Shown: positions 48,141-60,560, counted from the stretch's first letter. The stretch is DNA of 64,000 nucleotides from Salminus brasiliensis (GCF_030463535.1 NC_132887.1:21284943-21348942); one strand, 5' to 3'. Program-made: numbers and translations. Notes: generated from the letters alone by a model not told the origin.

Positions 48141-50339
48141 TATAATTTCGCATTGTGTAATTGTTAACATAACTATACCGAACAAAGTTATGTTGTTAGC
48201 ATGTGACTTTAGGAAGACGTTGGATTTTGGTTACTTAACATCCTAACCTAAAATCCACAAAATATCAACGTCAGCAGTCACTGTTCTACGTCAAGTTGAC
48301 ATTGGCTGTAGACGATGTCCTGACACTGAACGTCTCAAGTTTTGTTTATATATCATTATATATCATTCGTAGGAAGCAGCTGGAGTCGATTCAATCCAGC
48401 ATTTTTCCTATTTCCATAAATCAAAAATCATTACAGGAAACTTTTCAATTAAAAACAAACAAACAAAAGTAGAACATGAATTAAGCACTTAGCATAGAGG
48501 AGGCCAGGCCTGATCATGGCACTATAGGTGAAAGTAGGCAGCGTTCCAGACAACAGGGCCCATGAAAGTACAAATTAGATATAGTTCATCTGTTGATGTT
48601 AAATAACCTGTTCTGGAAATATAATTATACAGTAGAGATGTAATTGTGTTATTTATGTTAAAATGGTATTTCTCACTGTATTGATTGTTTGAGTAAGTGA
48701 GCCCCAGCACAGTGGCTGTAGTGGACTGTTCCATGTTGTTACGTGAGCACACAACTGAGACATTAAGAGGGGCGAGGTGTATCATTTTTTACCATAGGGA
48801 AAATTAAAGTGAATTTAATAGACAGGGAACTAGAAACACTTGCAGGGATGGAACAATGCAAAACACAGGGAGTATAAACAAGAAAGGGTAACACAGGGGT
48901 ACATCAATCTAAGGGGTACAGAACCTTAAACAACACAAGAAAAACCAAGCAGGACTAGGCAAAATAAAACAAGGGCTGGGAGGAAATTGAGCCTGGAAAC
49001 ATAGGCAACACCAAAAACCATGGAGCAACGCTCAGGAGGGGTCAAGGAGAGAAGGTAAACAAAAACACAAGCAGTGCTTGGGCGCAAAGCGGGACATGGC
49101 AAAAGGGACAAATGAAAACTAGAAGCAGTGCTTCTGTGAGATTAGCAGGAGAGGTACCACACCACAGCAGGAGAGGTACCAGAACAGACAAGGAGGAAAC
49201 CAGGAACAAGGCAGACAAGGTGAGAGCAGAGCAAACCTGACCATTTCTCTTGAGCAGACCATGGAGTGTACTGACAACCATGGTTTGAACAGAGCTATTT
49301 CATAGGTCCTTCTAGTCTGTGGACTGGCCTTAAAAAGCCACAGTCCCAGGTGCCGTGAATCCTGAGCAGACGAGGGGAAGTCCTTATTTGGACCCGGAGG
49401 CAGAGTCCTGGGATTGTCCTGGGGGAGAGCGTGGTAACGTTGGCCTGACATAGTGCTGCTTTTAAAACAAACTTTTTTCAAGAGTGTTACGAGCAAAACC
49501 ACTTGAAACGTTACCTCCAAAATCCTAAGTAGAAACTTCTGAGGACGATTTGCAGGCAGCATATGAACAGAAGAAGGAAAGTCGACGGTAGAGGCAACCT
49601 ACAGAAAATGAATACTAATACAAAAAAATCCCACTATGTTAAAGTCAAAGTAGAACATACAAACCACAAAGGAACTGGCATCTGTATACACTATGGTAGG
49701 GCATTTTGACAAGGTAGCAGAACAAAATCGACAGAACACCAGAACCCCACTGTTCAACTCTATGCTCTATTACCTACAACGATAAGGCACGTCAAGATGG
49801 CCCATACCTATTCTACTCAATAGTTCCAGATACTCCTTGATGGGATGAAAAGTGTCCCAGTTCTTGTCTGCGTAAGTTTTGCTCCATTCTCTTAACCCCA
49901 CTTGCATCTCCCAGTGCAATATGTCCCAGCAACCAGCTGAACAGACAGTGTTTTTTTTCTTGGTACCATCACTAAGGAACCTTCAGACTTTACTGAATGT
50001 TACAATATATTGTGGTGTCTATATACTTTAATACAAACTGTACCATGAATTGTCAGACCCTCACAGGTAACACTACCACTTCTATTTGTTATATTGGATT
50101 TAATTTGTTATTGTTACACAGTTTACAGGCATTAAATCACGTAAAGACAAGACAAGTCAAGAAGACAACTGTATTACGCCAGATGGGATCTACAATTGGT
50201 GAATAGCTTAAAAGGCAATAGTTTGCCAAAAAAATCCAATTTACACAATTCCCCTTAACCCAGGTGTATTACATTTGATATTTTACCCCTCACAGTAGTA
50301 ACATACACAATAAGTCGCTGCTGTCCAAAAGCCATGTAT

Positions 50340-50541
50340 CTTCATTCTTGTCTGGTTTCAATTTTCTTCATGGTTTGGCTTGATCCTGCTTCTGAACACT
50401 GTGTGAATAATTATGGATTAATGGAATAATGGAATTTATTCCATTAGTGGAATAATTAAGTATTTTACACTGGCTTCTGTCTTCATGTTTTTGCCTTCTT
50501 CTGTAAAAGTCACTATTTTTGGACAGCAGCGATATATACAA

Positions 50542-50545
<4 letters not shown>
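50340..50545 (+). repeat. Short dispersed repeat, family D copy 3
   Basis: CTGCTTCTGAACACTGTGTG, ATTAATGGAATAATGG, CTTCTGTAAAAGTCACTATT parallel the other family D copies. A (TA)n(CA)n microsatellite (50546-50582) follows. Confidence 0.4.
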
Positions 50546-50582
<37 letters not shown>

Positions 50583-50931
50583 GTATATATTAATATAGAC
50601 ATATACAGTATATTCATGATATATTCGCTTTAAAATGTACAGGTCTATGAAATATAGAGATGTTTACTTTACTATTTACATATAGTCATTGGCTAAGATG
50701 TAAACTCAAATGTGGTGTGAGTGGGAAGAAAAGTTTGGGCATTTGCCTCGATTAACTCTGTTTAGCGCTCCGCTGCACAGCTAAATCCGCATCTGCGCCA
50801 TGCATCCCATTAAAAAAATACGAATTTGAAAGTGAAGCAGTGTTCAGTGTGACAACAGTCAACAGTGTTTCGTGTTCAGTGTGACAACAGCTCAATAGTG
50901 CTTCAACAGAAATGGCGCTTGGTGCAGCGTA

Positions 50932-51240
50932 GTGGACAACAACACTGCCTTCCCCAGATGGCAGGCTTTGATTAGCTGGGCAAACACACCACTACACACC
51001 AAGAAGAGTCCTTGGGTAAGACTCCGAATGGGACAGGATTGGGAGAATATCATGTGGTCAGATGGAACCAAGATAGAACTTTTTGGTAAAAACTCAACTT
51101 GTCGTGTTTGGAGGAAGAAGAATGCTAAGTTGCATCCCAAGAACACCGTACCTACTGTGAAGCATGGGGGTGCAAGCATCATGCTTTGGGGCTGTTTTTC
51201 TGCAAAGGGGACAGGACGACTGATCCATGTTAAGGGATAA
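50932..51240 (+). pseudogene. Tc1-like transposase fragment (DDE core, first Asp region)
   Basis: Open frame with WENIMWSDGTKIELFGKN and HGGASIMLWGCFSAKGTG, the region around the first catalytic Asp of Tc1 transposases. The usual WSDETK is WSDGTK here. The frame stops after GRLIHVKG, before the second Asp and the Glu, so it is inactive. Confidence 0.85.
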
Positions 51241-51569
51241 GACTTGGGTAAAACTCCAAATGCTACATTAGCCTATTTTCAAAAGTAAGTCCCCAGCCAA
51301 ATGCTGTGTATAGACAATAGAATGTATAATAGTTTTATGCAAATGTTTTTTTATATATAAAATGTGTGCCCACTCTACAAGAGGGGGGCCCTCAGCAACT
51401 TGCACAGATTGTATAGGAAAAACTAGCGCTGGAGGTAAGGGGGGAAACCATCACCAGCATACATGGAAGCAAATCATTTGTAGGTTACTGAATTTGATTG
51501 AGAATGGGAAGTCAACACCTTCAGAGTTTTCTAATGACTGTTCTGCTCTTGCATACGTGTGAGGCCTTT

Positions 51570-54500
51570 TTACGACAGAACCTTTATATCCTTCTTTTCC
51601 AAATGCTTCCGGATGTGCTCCGCAATTGCGTTCTCGTCGTTCAGCTCTTTTTTCCAAAGCAGAATGAAACATTTGGGAGCAAAGTGACAACCTAGGATGC
51701 TAAAGCCAGAGACCAATATGGCCGAGGCTTTGATGGCTCTCTCGTGCATCCCGTGTTCTTGTGTGTAGACGGGAATAAAAATGACCCACATCACTAAGTA
51801 GATTAGCATGCCAATGGCAACAAACCTGGCATTCTTGTACAGACCTGGCAGTGTCCTTCCTTTGTAAGCAAAGGTGAAGCAGACAATGCAAAGAAGTGCA
51901 ATGTACACCTGGGAAAGCACGAAAAACACGACAGATCCCTCATCACATTCAAGAATGTATCCGTCTTCGAACATTTTCTGGGAAGGTGGCCCCAACACTA
52001 GCCAAAGCGCACACAAGAACACCTGCACACTAGCGCACACCATCACCACTACGACGGGCTTGTTGACACGCTTCAGCCAGTAACCTAACTTAAGTGTAAA
52101 AGCGAATCCCACAAAGATCTGCAGCAGGTTTGCTAGGACGCATGAGACACACACGGTGAAAGACAAGCTAAAGAAGGGTAGGCCTGCCCTGCAGTTGGCT
52201 TCCGTAGGCTCTCCCAGGAAGAGGAAAACACTACTGAAGCAGCCCATGAGAGATAGAAGAGCAGGGAAACACATGTAACCACCAGCAGCCCTAACAATAG
52301 GAGTGTGAATGTTTAATGAGAATAAAACAGTGACCAATAAGGTGATAACCAAGTTAATGCTGGTGAATACAGCCAGGGTAATGCTGAAGCCATTGGTCCA
52401 TGGCAGGAACTTTTCTCGAAAGCACTGTGAATGGTTTGACTCTTGGCAAGGTTCACATTTGTTGCCTGTGAATTTGTCAAGTTAAGTCAAGTTAGTTTCA
52501 GAGCAATAAATAAGAAGTGCATACATACAAAATCAACTGCAGAGGTCATTGACTCACCGTCAGTGGAGAAATAATTCTTTTTGCAGGAAATACAGCCTTT
52601 GCAGCATGGATTGTCTGGATGCATAACATATAATTCCTGCCCTTGCAGGCAAGATTTAGAGCAGTTGAACTGGGTGACCTGTGACAAAACAGTCACAGAA
52701 ACAAAGCAGTTTAATGCTAATGCATTCATGGTGTTTTATCAGATAGCTGTCAATTATTGTTTTAAGTACAAAGTCCATATAAGCCTACAGTTTTATTCTC
52801 CGGGAAAACTTTGTGAAGAAGGATGCTGCTGTTTTCATAGGTCCCAATAGTGTAGATATTAATTTTTCCTTCAGTTTTCCATTCTAGAATGTCATATCCA
52901 AGATCCACTTCTCCATGTTTATTCAGAGAGATGTTTGAAAAATTAGACAAAGTAAACCTGACCTGCTGGATCGCTTCTGTGAGCTAAAAAGACAGACAAA
53001 GTACAGAACAAAATTAGGGACAGCAGGATCTCTTCACTCTGCTACAAATAGGAAGACAATATGAAGTGCTAGTGATGGTTGTAGTAGGTATTGTATAGAA
53101 GTGTTGTAAGTATAGGAAGTCCAAGTGACTGAGCAAAAATGTCATGTCATTTCAGTCCTGGTGGCACCCTGCTCTGCACATTTTGGTGGATTCTATCAGT
53201 GGATTCACCCCCACAACCCCCACCAAGTGATGGTTCTTTAGACATTTAAAAGGTTCTTCTATGGCATTGCTCAAAGAATCATTTGTGAGTTCAGACCATG
53301 CCATCAGCATATGATCATTTGGGCAGGGACTGTAAGAGAAGTTGTAGGCAGTTCTTTAATACAACTGGCTGATAAAGGACAAGGTTTTCCTCCCATGGTC
53401 CAGGGAGGACTGTAGCCTTGTAAACTAGACAAAGACAACATCAGCATTTGTGTTGGACACATATGCGGTTTGACCACTGCCTTTAGGGCCCCTTTCTGCT
53501 CATTTTTCTGATACTCTTCTACGTATTATATATAGTTGCTGTGATAAATTTACTATAAACTGGCAGAAAAGAGAAATTTTTGAAAAGTCACCACTAGAGT
53601 GCATATATACCTGTAAAGTGAATAGGGCACAGTTTCGGGACACAGCTAATGCATTTACCTGCATTCAGACTCTCTGCTAAGCTTTGAAAATGATGCCACT
53701 GTTACAGGACGGTCAGGGAGCAGACCCAAGTGCAGAGAAGAAAGCCTGTAAGGACAGACCTTAATGTGTGATGAAAGGATGTGATTAAGGTGAGTGTGGG
53801 TGCTTTTTTTGTGTACTGTGGGAGAACAGTTGCTCCCAGCTACCCTGGCAATAGATGTCCAACACCTCACCACTGCACCACCAGCAAGCACAGGCAATTG
53901 GTGGAGTTGCACCCCTTAAAACAATGAAATAAAAAGGCGGGACAAAAACCAAACAAATGAGATGCCAAGATGGCATAGCTCAGACTAGGGACAGTTAGTT
54001 ATAAAACACCTAAAGGAAGTCAAATAAACACACCTCTCTCTGGAGAGGGAGCTGTTGGATACAGCTCTTTAAACAAAGGAACTGAGGATCAATACTTCCC
54101 TCAATATAACCTTAGCCTACTGTTAGTTTGGCTTCTGACTCTTCACTATTGAGCCGCTTATGTTTTGAGCTGTGAACTCTTCAGCTCTTTTCTCTCAAAA
54201 CTCTTACTTTCCTCCTTAAAGTTTTTTTTTTTTTTTTGATTTTCTTTCTTTCACTTCTAGTACTGGGGATTGGCGTTTCCTTGGGTAACAGTGCCTCGCT
54301 GCCGTCGCCTCTGCTGGTCGGCGGCGACAGACCCTGACCCCATACAGCGACAATCAGCGTTAATTCCTCTACTTTATCTAACCTGCTTCCTCCAGCACAC
54401 AGCATGTAACTTAAACAATCAATGTAAGTTTGCCAGTTATAAAAGCCATACACTTGCTCGTTTAAACTCTGTGTGCTCGTTTAAGCTCCATGCTCAACCT

Positions 54501-57354
54501 AACCTTTATGTTCCACCTTGAATGGTTCAGAATTTGCAGGAGGCTGAATTTAACCGTGGCACTATTATAGATGGAATATAAGCTTAATGCTTTTTATTGA
54601 AAACATTTTATATCCAGTGAATCCATCAATCAAAATCATGAAGTGTCACGCCCTCATGGTCCTGAGCAGGCTGCAGCTCCCAATTTTATAAGCATTTAAC
54701 TAATTTAAACTGCATTAATATATAAATATATATAACACTGGTGACTGCAGCATATCTTAAACATTAAAATGCATTTTAAGACAAGGCCCTTAACTCATTC
54801 ATGCAGTGAACACACACACACACTAGTGATACAGTGTGCATGTGTGTCCAGAGTGGTGAGCAGCCAAGGAGCAGTGAGGGTTAAGGCCCTTGCTCAAGGG
54901 CTCAGCAATAGCAGCTTAGCAAACCCAGATATCAGACCCACAACCGTCATTAATGACCACTGCCCCCATCATAGTAAATTCTAATAAATAACTGTGCACT
55001 TACCATACGTGGGGGGAAATGTGTGACATTGTTGTTCTCCAGCAAGCTTTTAAGGCCATGTGCAATTACATTCACTGCCATATATACACTGTAAGCCTCA
55101 TAAGACTCATCTTGATGAATGAAGTCAATTAATGAAGTCCTATTAAAATGCTGTTTATAAGGCATGTTTTCTGCCTCTGATGCAAACAATGGACAGGTTT
55201 GGTTGTTGGGTTGGGTGGTGCAGAAAGGACACAGAGATAAAAGATTGCAGAAAAAACTGCCATTCATGTTCTCTTGGTTTAGGAAATGAGTCATATAGTC
55301 GGAAAAGCCTGGCACCTTATGTCTTTTACAAGTGATACCGAGGATCCTGACAGAATTTGAGAGCTTGTCCAAGTTAATGATGTCCTTTGCGGTGGACCAT
55401 GCATCGCTTGCTATCCATGTCCTACTTGCATTGACACTGCTCGCTTCCTCCAGGATGATCTTTGCATTACTGGCTTTGGTAAAGAGCACAATGGCTTCTG
55501 CACGCCATGAGGATAACTTCTTCTGAAGCTCAGTGAACACTAAGTGATTCTTTGAGAAATCTGCAGGTAGGATTTCTTTGAACTCAATGCATATGTTGTT
55601 TTTTTTAAAAGAATCTGAAAGACTCTCAGCGCCATACTTTCCATATTCATCATCACTACCAATGATTCCCACTGGCACAAAGTTGAACCATTGCACTAGC
55701 TGGACAATAGCGTCGGTCTGGTGTTTATCACTTGGAACTGTGCGGAAAAAAGATGGAAACTTGGATCTACTACTCAGCAGCTCGCTTGACGATGCAAAAC
55801 TGATCTAAAATAAGGAGCAAAAGAAAGCTGAGGTTAATGTCAAACATTAGCAGTCATCTGTCATCAAGAAATAATGTCCGATAAACCCATTAAGCTTTTG
55901 GAAAGGCCTTCTCACCTCAAATTCCTTACCTCAAATATGTGGACCCATGCTAAGAAACCAACAAGTTTAATAGTACTCTACTAATTCTGCCAAGAAGAGT
56001 GATCAAATGTCCTACCAGAATTCTGCCTGATTGCTACCAAAAGAGTCAAGGTCAAGGTGCAACTCACTAGGAGACATTTAACCAAGTATTAGGTGTGCTG
56101 TATGTATAATTCTGACCTTTAGACTTTCACGGCATTCATGACGTTTGTGATGAGTGTACAGTATGTAAACTTTTGCCCAGAGCTGTATTATTGTCAATCA
56201 ACCGCAGCTATTAATAGATTGGATTCTTGCTCTGGGCCATATTTTCACTTTCTCTCACCTGAGTCATCAAGGGCAGAGCGAGCAGACGAGCCACAGCGAC
56301 TGAGACCTCGGAACTGCGCTCACCAATAACAGCCTTAACATTATTACTGGGTGCCATGACAACACACTGGTCCTCCACAAAAGTTTTTTTCTTCATCAGT
56401 TTAAGAGTGCCATGTAGCGCCATGGAGACACTTGAGCAGGTGTCATAGATTTCATATCCAATTTTCACATTAGGTAAGAGCGAGTCCTGATTTATCTGCT
56501 CAATGGCATAGATCATTGCCTGACTGCAAATCAGCATTTGTATGTCCAGGCTCTTTCTGTAGAGGGAATCACAGTTTTGTAAGCAAGTAGAGGGCTGTTG
56601 ATGGTGCAGAAATGTTGCTCTCAGAAATGTAAATCTGTTTGCAAAGCTATAAAGTAATTCTCAGCTAGCATGTCCATGTGGGGCCTGTATGGGTATCCCA
56701 AATCCAATCAAATCAAATCAAAGTTTATCGTCACATCACATTAAACAGATGTAAAGGTGAGAACGCAGAACGTTTTGTCCCGAGGTTCCGCATTGGACCC
56801 ACATATGGATGCCCACCAGGGTCAGTGATGGGACCAGGATGGGTTAAACATAGGCTCCACCTGGGTTATACGTTGCAAATGGGCCTAGATGGGACCCATG
56901 GGGGCTGTAACCATGGGATCCATTTGGGAAGCCAAACTGGGTCCCAGTAAAAACATATGTACAAGCCCACTCAGTGCCCATGCCCATTCGTGAACCCACC
57001 TAGCCTGCGTTCCACCCATGTGAGCCCCACATGAGCATGTTGGCTGGGTTAATTCTGAACGGGCATCGATAACATACAACAGCAAGCATCTGAATAGATG
57101 GTGGCATTTTCTGAATAGCTACAGGTTTAGCTCCATAAAAGTCAAAGCACAAACTAAGCTACATACGATACTTACGGATCACACATCTTTGTAGGGGGCC
57201 CGGTCTTGTTAATGATGACTTGGCTGTGTATTGGAAAAAGTCCACCAATAATGATATCTCCAGAACTGAACACTCTTTGTAGATCCCCTCCTACCAAGCA
57301 AGATGCATGCCTAAGTAGGAAGACAAGAAGTTTGACCAGCATTAAACTGAACAT
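51570..57354 (-). CDS. Class C GPCR, GPRC6A-like amino-acid/chemosensory receptor, complete
   Basis: Six exons on the minus strand: 57176-57354, 56259-56556, 55004-55804, 52789-52983, 52558-52678 and 51570-52465. All junctions are GT/AG and in phase, giving 829 residues ending in TAA. Order: signal peptide (MFSLMLVKLLVFLL), Venus flytrap domain (DIIIGGLFPIHSQV; VKIGYEIYDTC; WIASDAWSTA), nine-cysteine domain (residues about 495-546: CSKSC, CCKGC, C, CEPC, C), then seven membrane spans from about residue 557 and a short tail. Six exons is the standard layout for this receptor class. The blocks GYEIYDTC, VKAVIG, WIASD-WSTA and ILECDEGS resemble GPRC6A most; T1R taste receptors and fish V2R/OlfC receptors are the alternatives. 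GPRC6A-type receptors sense basic L-amino acids. The ligand here is inferred, not shown. The intron 4 donor (GTAGGC) is weak. No frameshift or stop seen, so the gene looks functional. Confidence 0.88.
54779..54965 (+). repeat. SINE-like repeat, family S copy in receptor intron 3
   Basis: AAGGCCCTTAACTCATTCAT, CA run, CAGAGTGGTGAGCAGCC, TTAAGGCCCTTGCTCAAGGG, AGCAATAGCAGCTTAGC and ACCCACAACCGTCATTAATG match family S. It ends about 40 bp from the exon 55004-55804 boundary. Confidence 0.65.
56665..57060. repeat. TGGGNCC-type degenerate repeat with an insertion, receptor intron 1
   Basis: Repeated short phrases such as ATGGGACCCATGGGGG, GGACCCACATATGG and ACCCATGTGAGCCCCACATG. It is broken at about 56700-56790 by unrelated AATCAAATCAAATCAAAG sequence. 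No exon inside. Confidence 0.6.
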
Positions 57355-57628
57355 TTTTATAATGTGGACTCCCGCACACTCATATGTAGAATCCCAAATG
57401 GCCTTCTAAAAGGAAAGGCTTTGTTCATTTGCTTAGATGAAAGCTGATATTTTCAACATAACAGAGATATGCCTCTGTGGAATAACTTTGCATATGAATC
57501 CATTTGCATGTCTTCTTCTTCATGCTACTTCAACATAACATTAATACCAGCAACTCTATTATGCTGTTGTAGACAGTAAAATATCAATTACTTTGCTAAT
57601 GTCCAAATATTTATTGTCCTGACAGTAT

Positions 57629-57845
57629 ACACCAACCAGCCATAACCTTTACACCACCTCATTGTTTCAACACTCATTGTCTATTTCATCAGCTCCTCTC
57701 ACCACATAGGAGCACTCGGTAGTTCTATAATTACAGTCCTCTTCTATATGGTGGACTAGCTAGGTAATAGAGTGGACAGTGCATGGACAGACAGTGTTTA
57801 AATACTCCAGCAGCACTGCTGTATCTGATCCACTCATACCAGTGC
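57629..57845. mobile_element. Fragment of another fish MITE family (family F)
   Basis: Starts TACACCAACCAGCCATAACC with CACCACCTCATTG, ends CTGTATCTGATCCACTCATA with CCAGTGCAACAA. These are typical ends of a long-TIR fish MITE; the middle is missing. It abuts family A copy 5. Confidence 0.55.
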
Positions 57846-58135
57846 AACAAACACTCTTGTGTGAACATATTGACACCATGCCTAATGCCAGGCATGGGCT
57901 TGAGGGGTATAAAGCCCCTCAGCACGGAGCTGTGGAGCAGTGGAACTGTGTTCTCTGGAATGATGGATGGTGCTCCATTTAATGCTTTTGGGCTAAGCTG
58001 GGGAGTTAGGAATGAGGTGAGTTGGTGATCATCCAACATTCTGACCTCACTAATGCTCTTGTCACCGAGTGCAAACAAATCCTTATAGCAATGGTCCAAA
58101 ATTTAGTAGAAAGCCTGCCCTAGACAGTAGGGCAA
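57846..58135 (+). mobile_element. MITE-like repeat, family A copy 5
   Basis: ACACCATGCCTAATGCCAGG, GAGCTGTGGAGCAGTGGAAC, CTCTGGAATGATGGATGG, CCTCACTAATGCTCTTGTCA and AATTTAGTAGAAAGCCTGCC, in the same order as the other copies. Both ends are missing. Confidence 0.75.
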
Positions 58136-58861
58136 TTATACATACAAGTAAAGTAAAATGTATAACGTATCTATGCAGTGAGTAATTGGTGTTGGGATGC
58201 TAACCTTTTACCATATTACTTGGTTTGGGATGGCGGGATCAAATCTTAAATGATGCTGTTTGCCATCAGCAACCGGCGCCTGAGAGTGGCCTTGCTGGCC
58301 TTGCTCTTTCCGGGTGGGTAGATGGCTTACTCTCTCTCTCCCTATATTAGCTCAGTGTAATGATGGCCAGCACAGGCACCTGCTAGCCCCTGGTGACGTT
58401 GAATCGGTGGCAAGAAAAGAGGCAGTGGTTGGTTGTGCATGTGTCAGTCATGTCATATAGGGGAGAGTACTGACAGGTGGGTAGGGTAATTGGCTATCGG
58501 CAATTTGAGCCTCACACAGAAACATATATAAACATATGTAGAAATGTAGAAACATGTCAAACTAAAATATTCAACTACTAAAACTCCAAAAACTTCCCAA
58601 ACTTTTAAAAATAGACTTAAAATAACAGACATTTCTCAACACAGTCCCACAAGGTCTCTGTGGTGTGTAATTCACCAATGAGACTTCACCAGAACTTCCA
58701 CTTTGCAATTTAACATTGTCCTGTTGGCACATTTTGCCAGTGTATGGATATATATCAATGGATTTAGTGTGTCATTATTGGAGCTTACACACTAAATAAC
58801 ATCAATTACAAACATCTCTATTACGAAATCGGTTCTTCTTTTTAAGAGTGCAGTTCATTAT

Positions 58862-59745
58862 TTAACCCTTGTGTGGTGTTCAGCTCTGTGGGAACTGGTT
58901 TCTTGTTTACCAGAAGACAAAATGATGCGATATACTATTATTCTTTCCACCTCAGACTCTGTTTTCAATGATTTCACCCCCCCTACACATTTATATTACA
59001 CGTGTGGTGATCAGGTCACTGGACCCGTGAGTAATAAAAGCATGGAGGTGCTGTGTTACTTCATGTGTTTTCTCAGTCTTGTGGCCTAGTGTGTGTGTTT
59101 GCATATGTGTGCATATGTTTGCAAGTTCTGCTCCTACTATTCACGCACAAGGTTGCAGCCTTGTTGCATTTCCAGCACATTTCCAAACTCCTGCTCTAAG
59201 CATTTTCATTATTTTAGGTTGCGGCCTAAAAAAAATAAAAACGGCTGCAAGATGTGTGGACCCAGGATGGACAGAAAGACACAGTATTCATGCATCAAGT
59301 GCAAAAAATACATTTGCAGGACACATACAGTAAAACCCTGCCCCTCATGGGTTGCATAGGCTGGCAGGGATACACTGTGTTCAATGGGACTGATGTGTTG
59401 TGTAGACTGATATAGATACTGTATCTATCCAATGGGGCTGGTGTTTTTTAGATGTGTCTAAACATTATGTGTCTAAACATTGTTTCATTTAAGTTCCTTC
59501 ATGTTTTTCCTCCCATATGTTGACATTTGTGTTCCTTTTTCACAGGTTATCACAAAATAGAGATTGCACTATTGTTTAAAAATATGATCCTACAGAGACA
59601 AAGGGTAAATGTTAACCATATATGCTGTATTTACTGCTTATAAGTAAAGAATTACAATAAAGTAAACATATTTGATGTATTTTTACATAAGTTGTTATGG
59701 CTGTATTGTTGTTCTTAAAAGCAACACCACCACACAAGAGTCACA
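58862..59745 (+). mobile_element. piggyBac-like relic with zinc-finger end of transposase
   Basis: Starts at TTAACCCTTGTGTGGTGTTC, a TTAA-flanked piggyBac-type end. Near the other side, AACACCACCACACAAGAG (59723-59740) is roughly its inverted partner. Between them, 59216-59359 codes KNKNGCKMCGPRMDRKTQYS then CIKCKKYICRTHTVKPCPSW, the Cys/His-rich C-terminal finger of fish piggyBac transposases, followed by a stop. The last expected Cys reads Trp. The catalytic DDD part is absent. Confidence 0.6.
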
Positions 59746-60039
59746 GTGTTTAAAACTGGCGTATATTAATGACACCTGGTGGTTAAAGAACTATACATCT
59801 ACTGTGTTCTGCTACAGGATGTCTCAGTGGTGTGTTGGGATTGAAATCCAGATCTTTATCTTGGTCATTTAGGAACATGTGGTTTAGTCTTAAAGCAATG
59901 CAACATTAAATCACCCTAAAGACTCAACATTTGTAATCAGTTTACAGTTGATTGTTTTTGTTTGTTTGTTTGTTTTTTAGAAAAAATCCTGACAAACACA
60001 TGATTAATCTGACCTTAAACAGCCCTGAAAAATTCAGCT

Positions 60040-60560
60040 CAAGACCCACTTTTGCAGGTGGCTGGTTTCAGGTGGTCTAACTTGGCCTCTAATGGTCTGG
60101 GTGGCTGAAAAGCTGGAAATCCAGGCAAAAATGCCCTATGCTGGTAAGCAGGCTGGTTAACCAGTCTACCAGTCTAGCAGTTGACCAGCATAGTGTGTAT
60201 TTTCATATAAGATAAGATAAGATAGTCCTTTATTAGTCCCGCAGTGGGGAAATTCACAGTGTAACAGCAGAAAGGGATAGCAGGACACTCAGTTACAAAA
60301 ATTTAGATAAATAATTTACACTATGTACACAATATAAATAAGAATTAAAAAAAGCAATAAACAATATTATTTACAGCAAAAGACTCTTAATTGCACATGG
60401 GGGTGGGATATTGCACATAGTGACTTAGTGGTTGATTTTGGAGAGGCTGTGGTCGTGAGGCAGACCAACTAAACCATCAAACTCAAACATGTATCCTATG
60501 CTGTTCAAGAGCTAAGCTGGTCCACCAGCTTAACCAGCTTGGCTAGCTTGAGCTGTCCCG
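60040..60560. repeat. CCAGC-type degenerate repeat split by a (GATAA)-tailed insertion
   Basis: Left part 60040-60195 has AGGCTGGTTAACCAGTCTAC and CCAGTCTAGCAGTTGACCAG. Right part 60485-60560 has GCTGGTCCACCAGCTTAACC and AGCTTGGCTAGCTTG. Between them lies 60207-60470, starting ATAAGATAAGATAAGATAG then TCCTTTATTAGTCCCGCAG, a retroelement-like 3' tail on the minus strand. Confidence 0.6.

Larger units (their letters stand above)
46663..51569. other. Spacer between gdf7 and the class C receptor, 4.9 kb
   Basis: No gene recognised apart from a Tc1 fragment. 48190-48330 has ACGTTGGATTTTGGTTAC-type repeat sequence with near-inverted halves. 48830-49570 is A-rich on the + strand and gives long but unconvincing minus-strand frames; it looks like a decayed dispersed repeat of unknown class. 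Confidence 0.5.

Noticed and set aside
49119-49562. 147-codon minus-strand frame
   Set aside because: No domain, repetitive residue use, lies in an A-rich dispersed repeat area, and overlapping frames of similar length exist on the same strand.
50932-51240. Functional gene encoding a 102-aa protein
   Set aside because: It is a truncated Tc1 transposase segment lacking the second Asp and the Glu and with an altered WSDETK motif.
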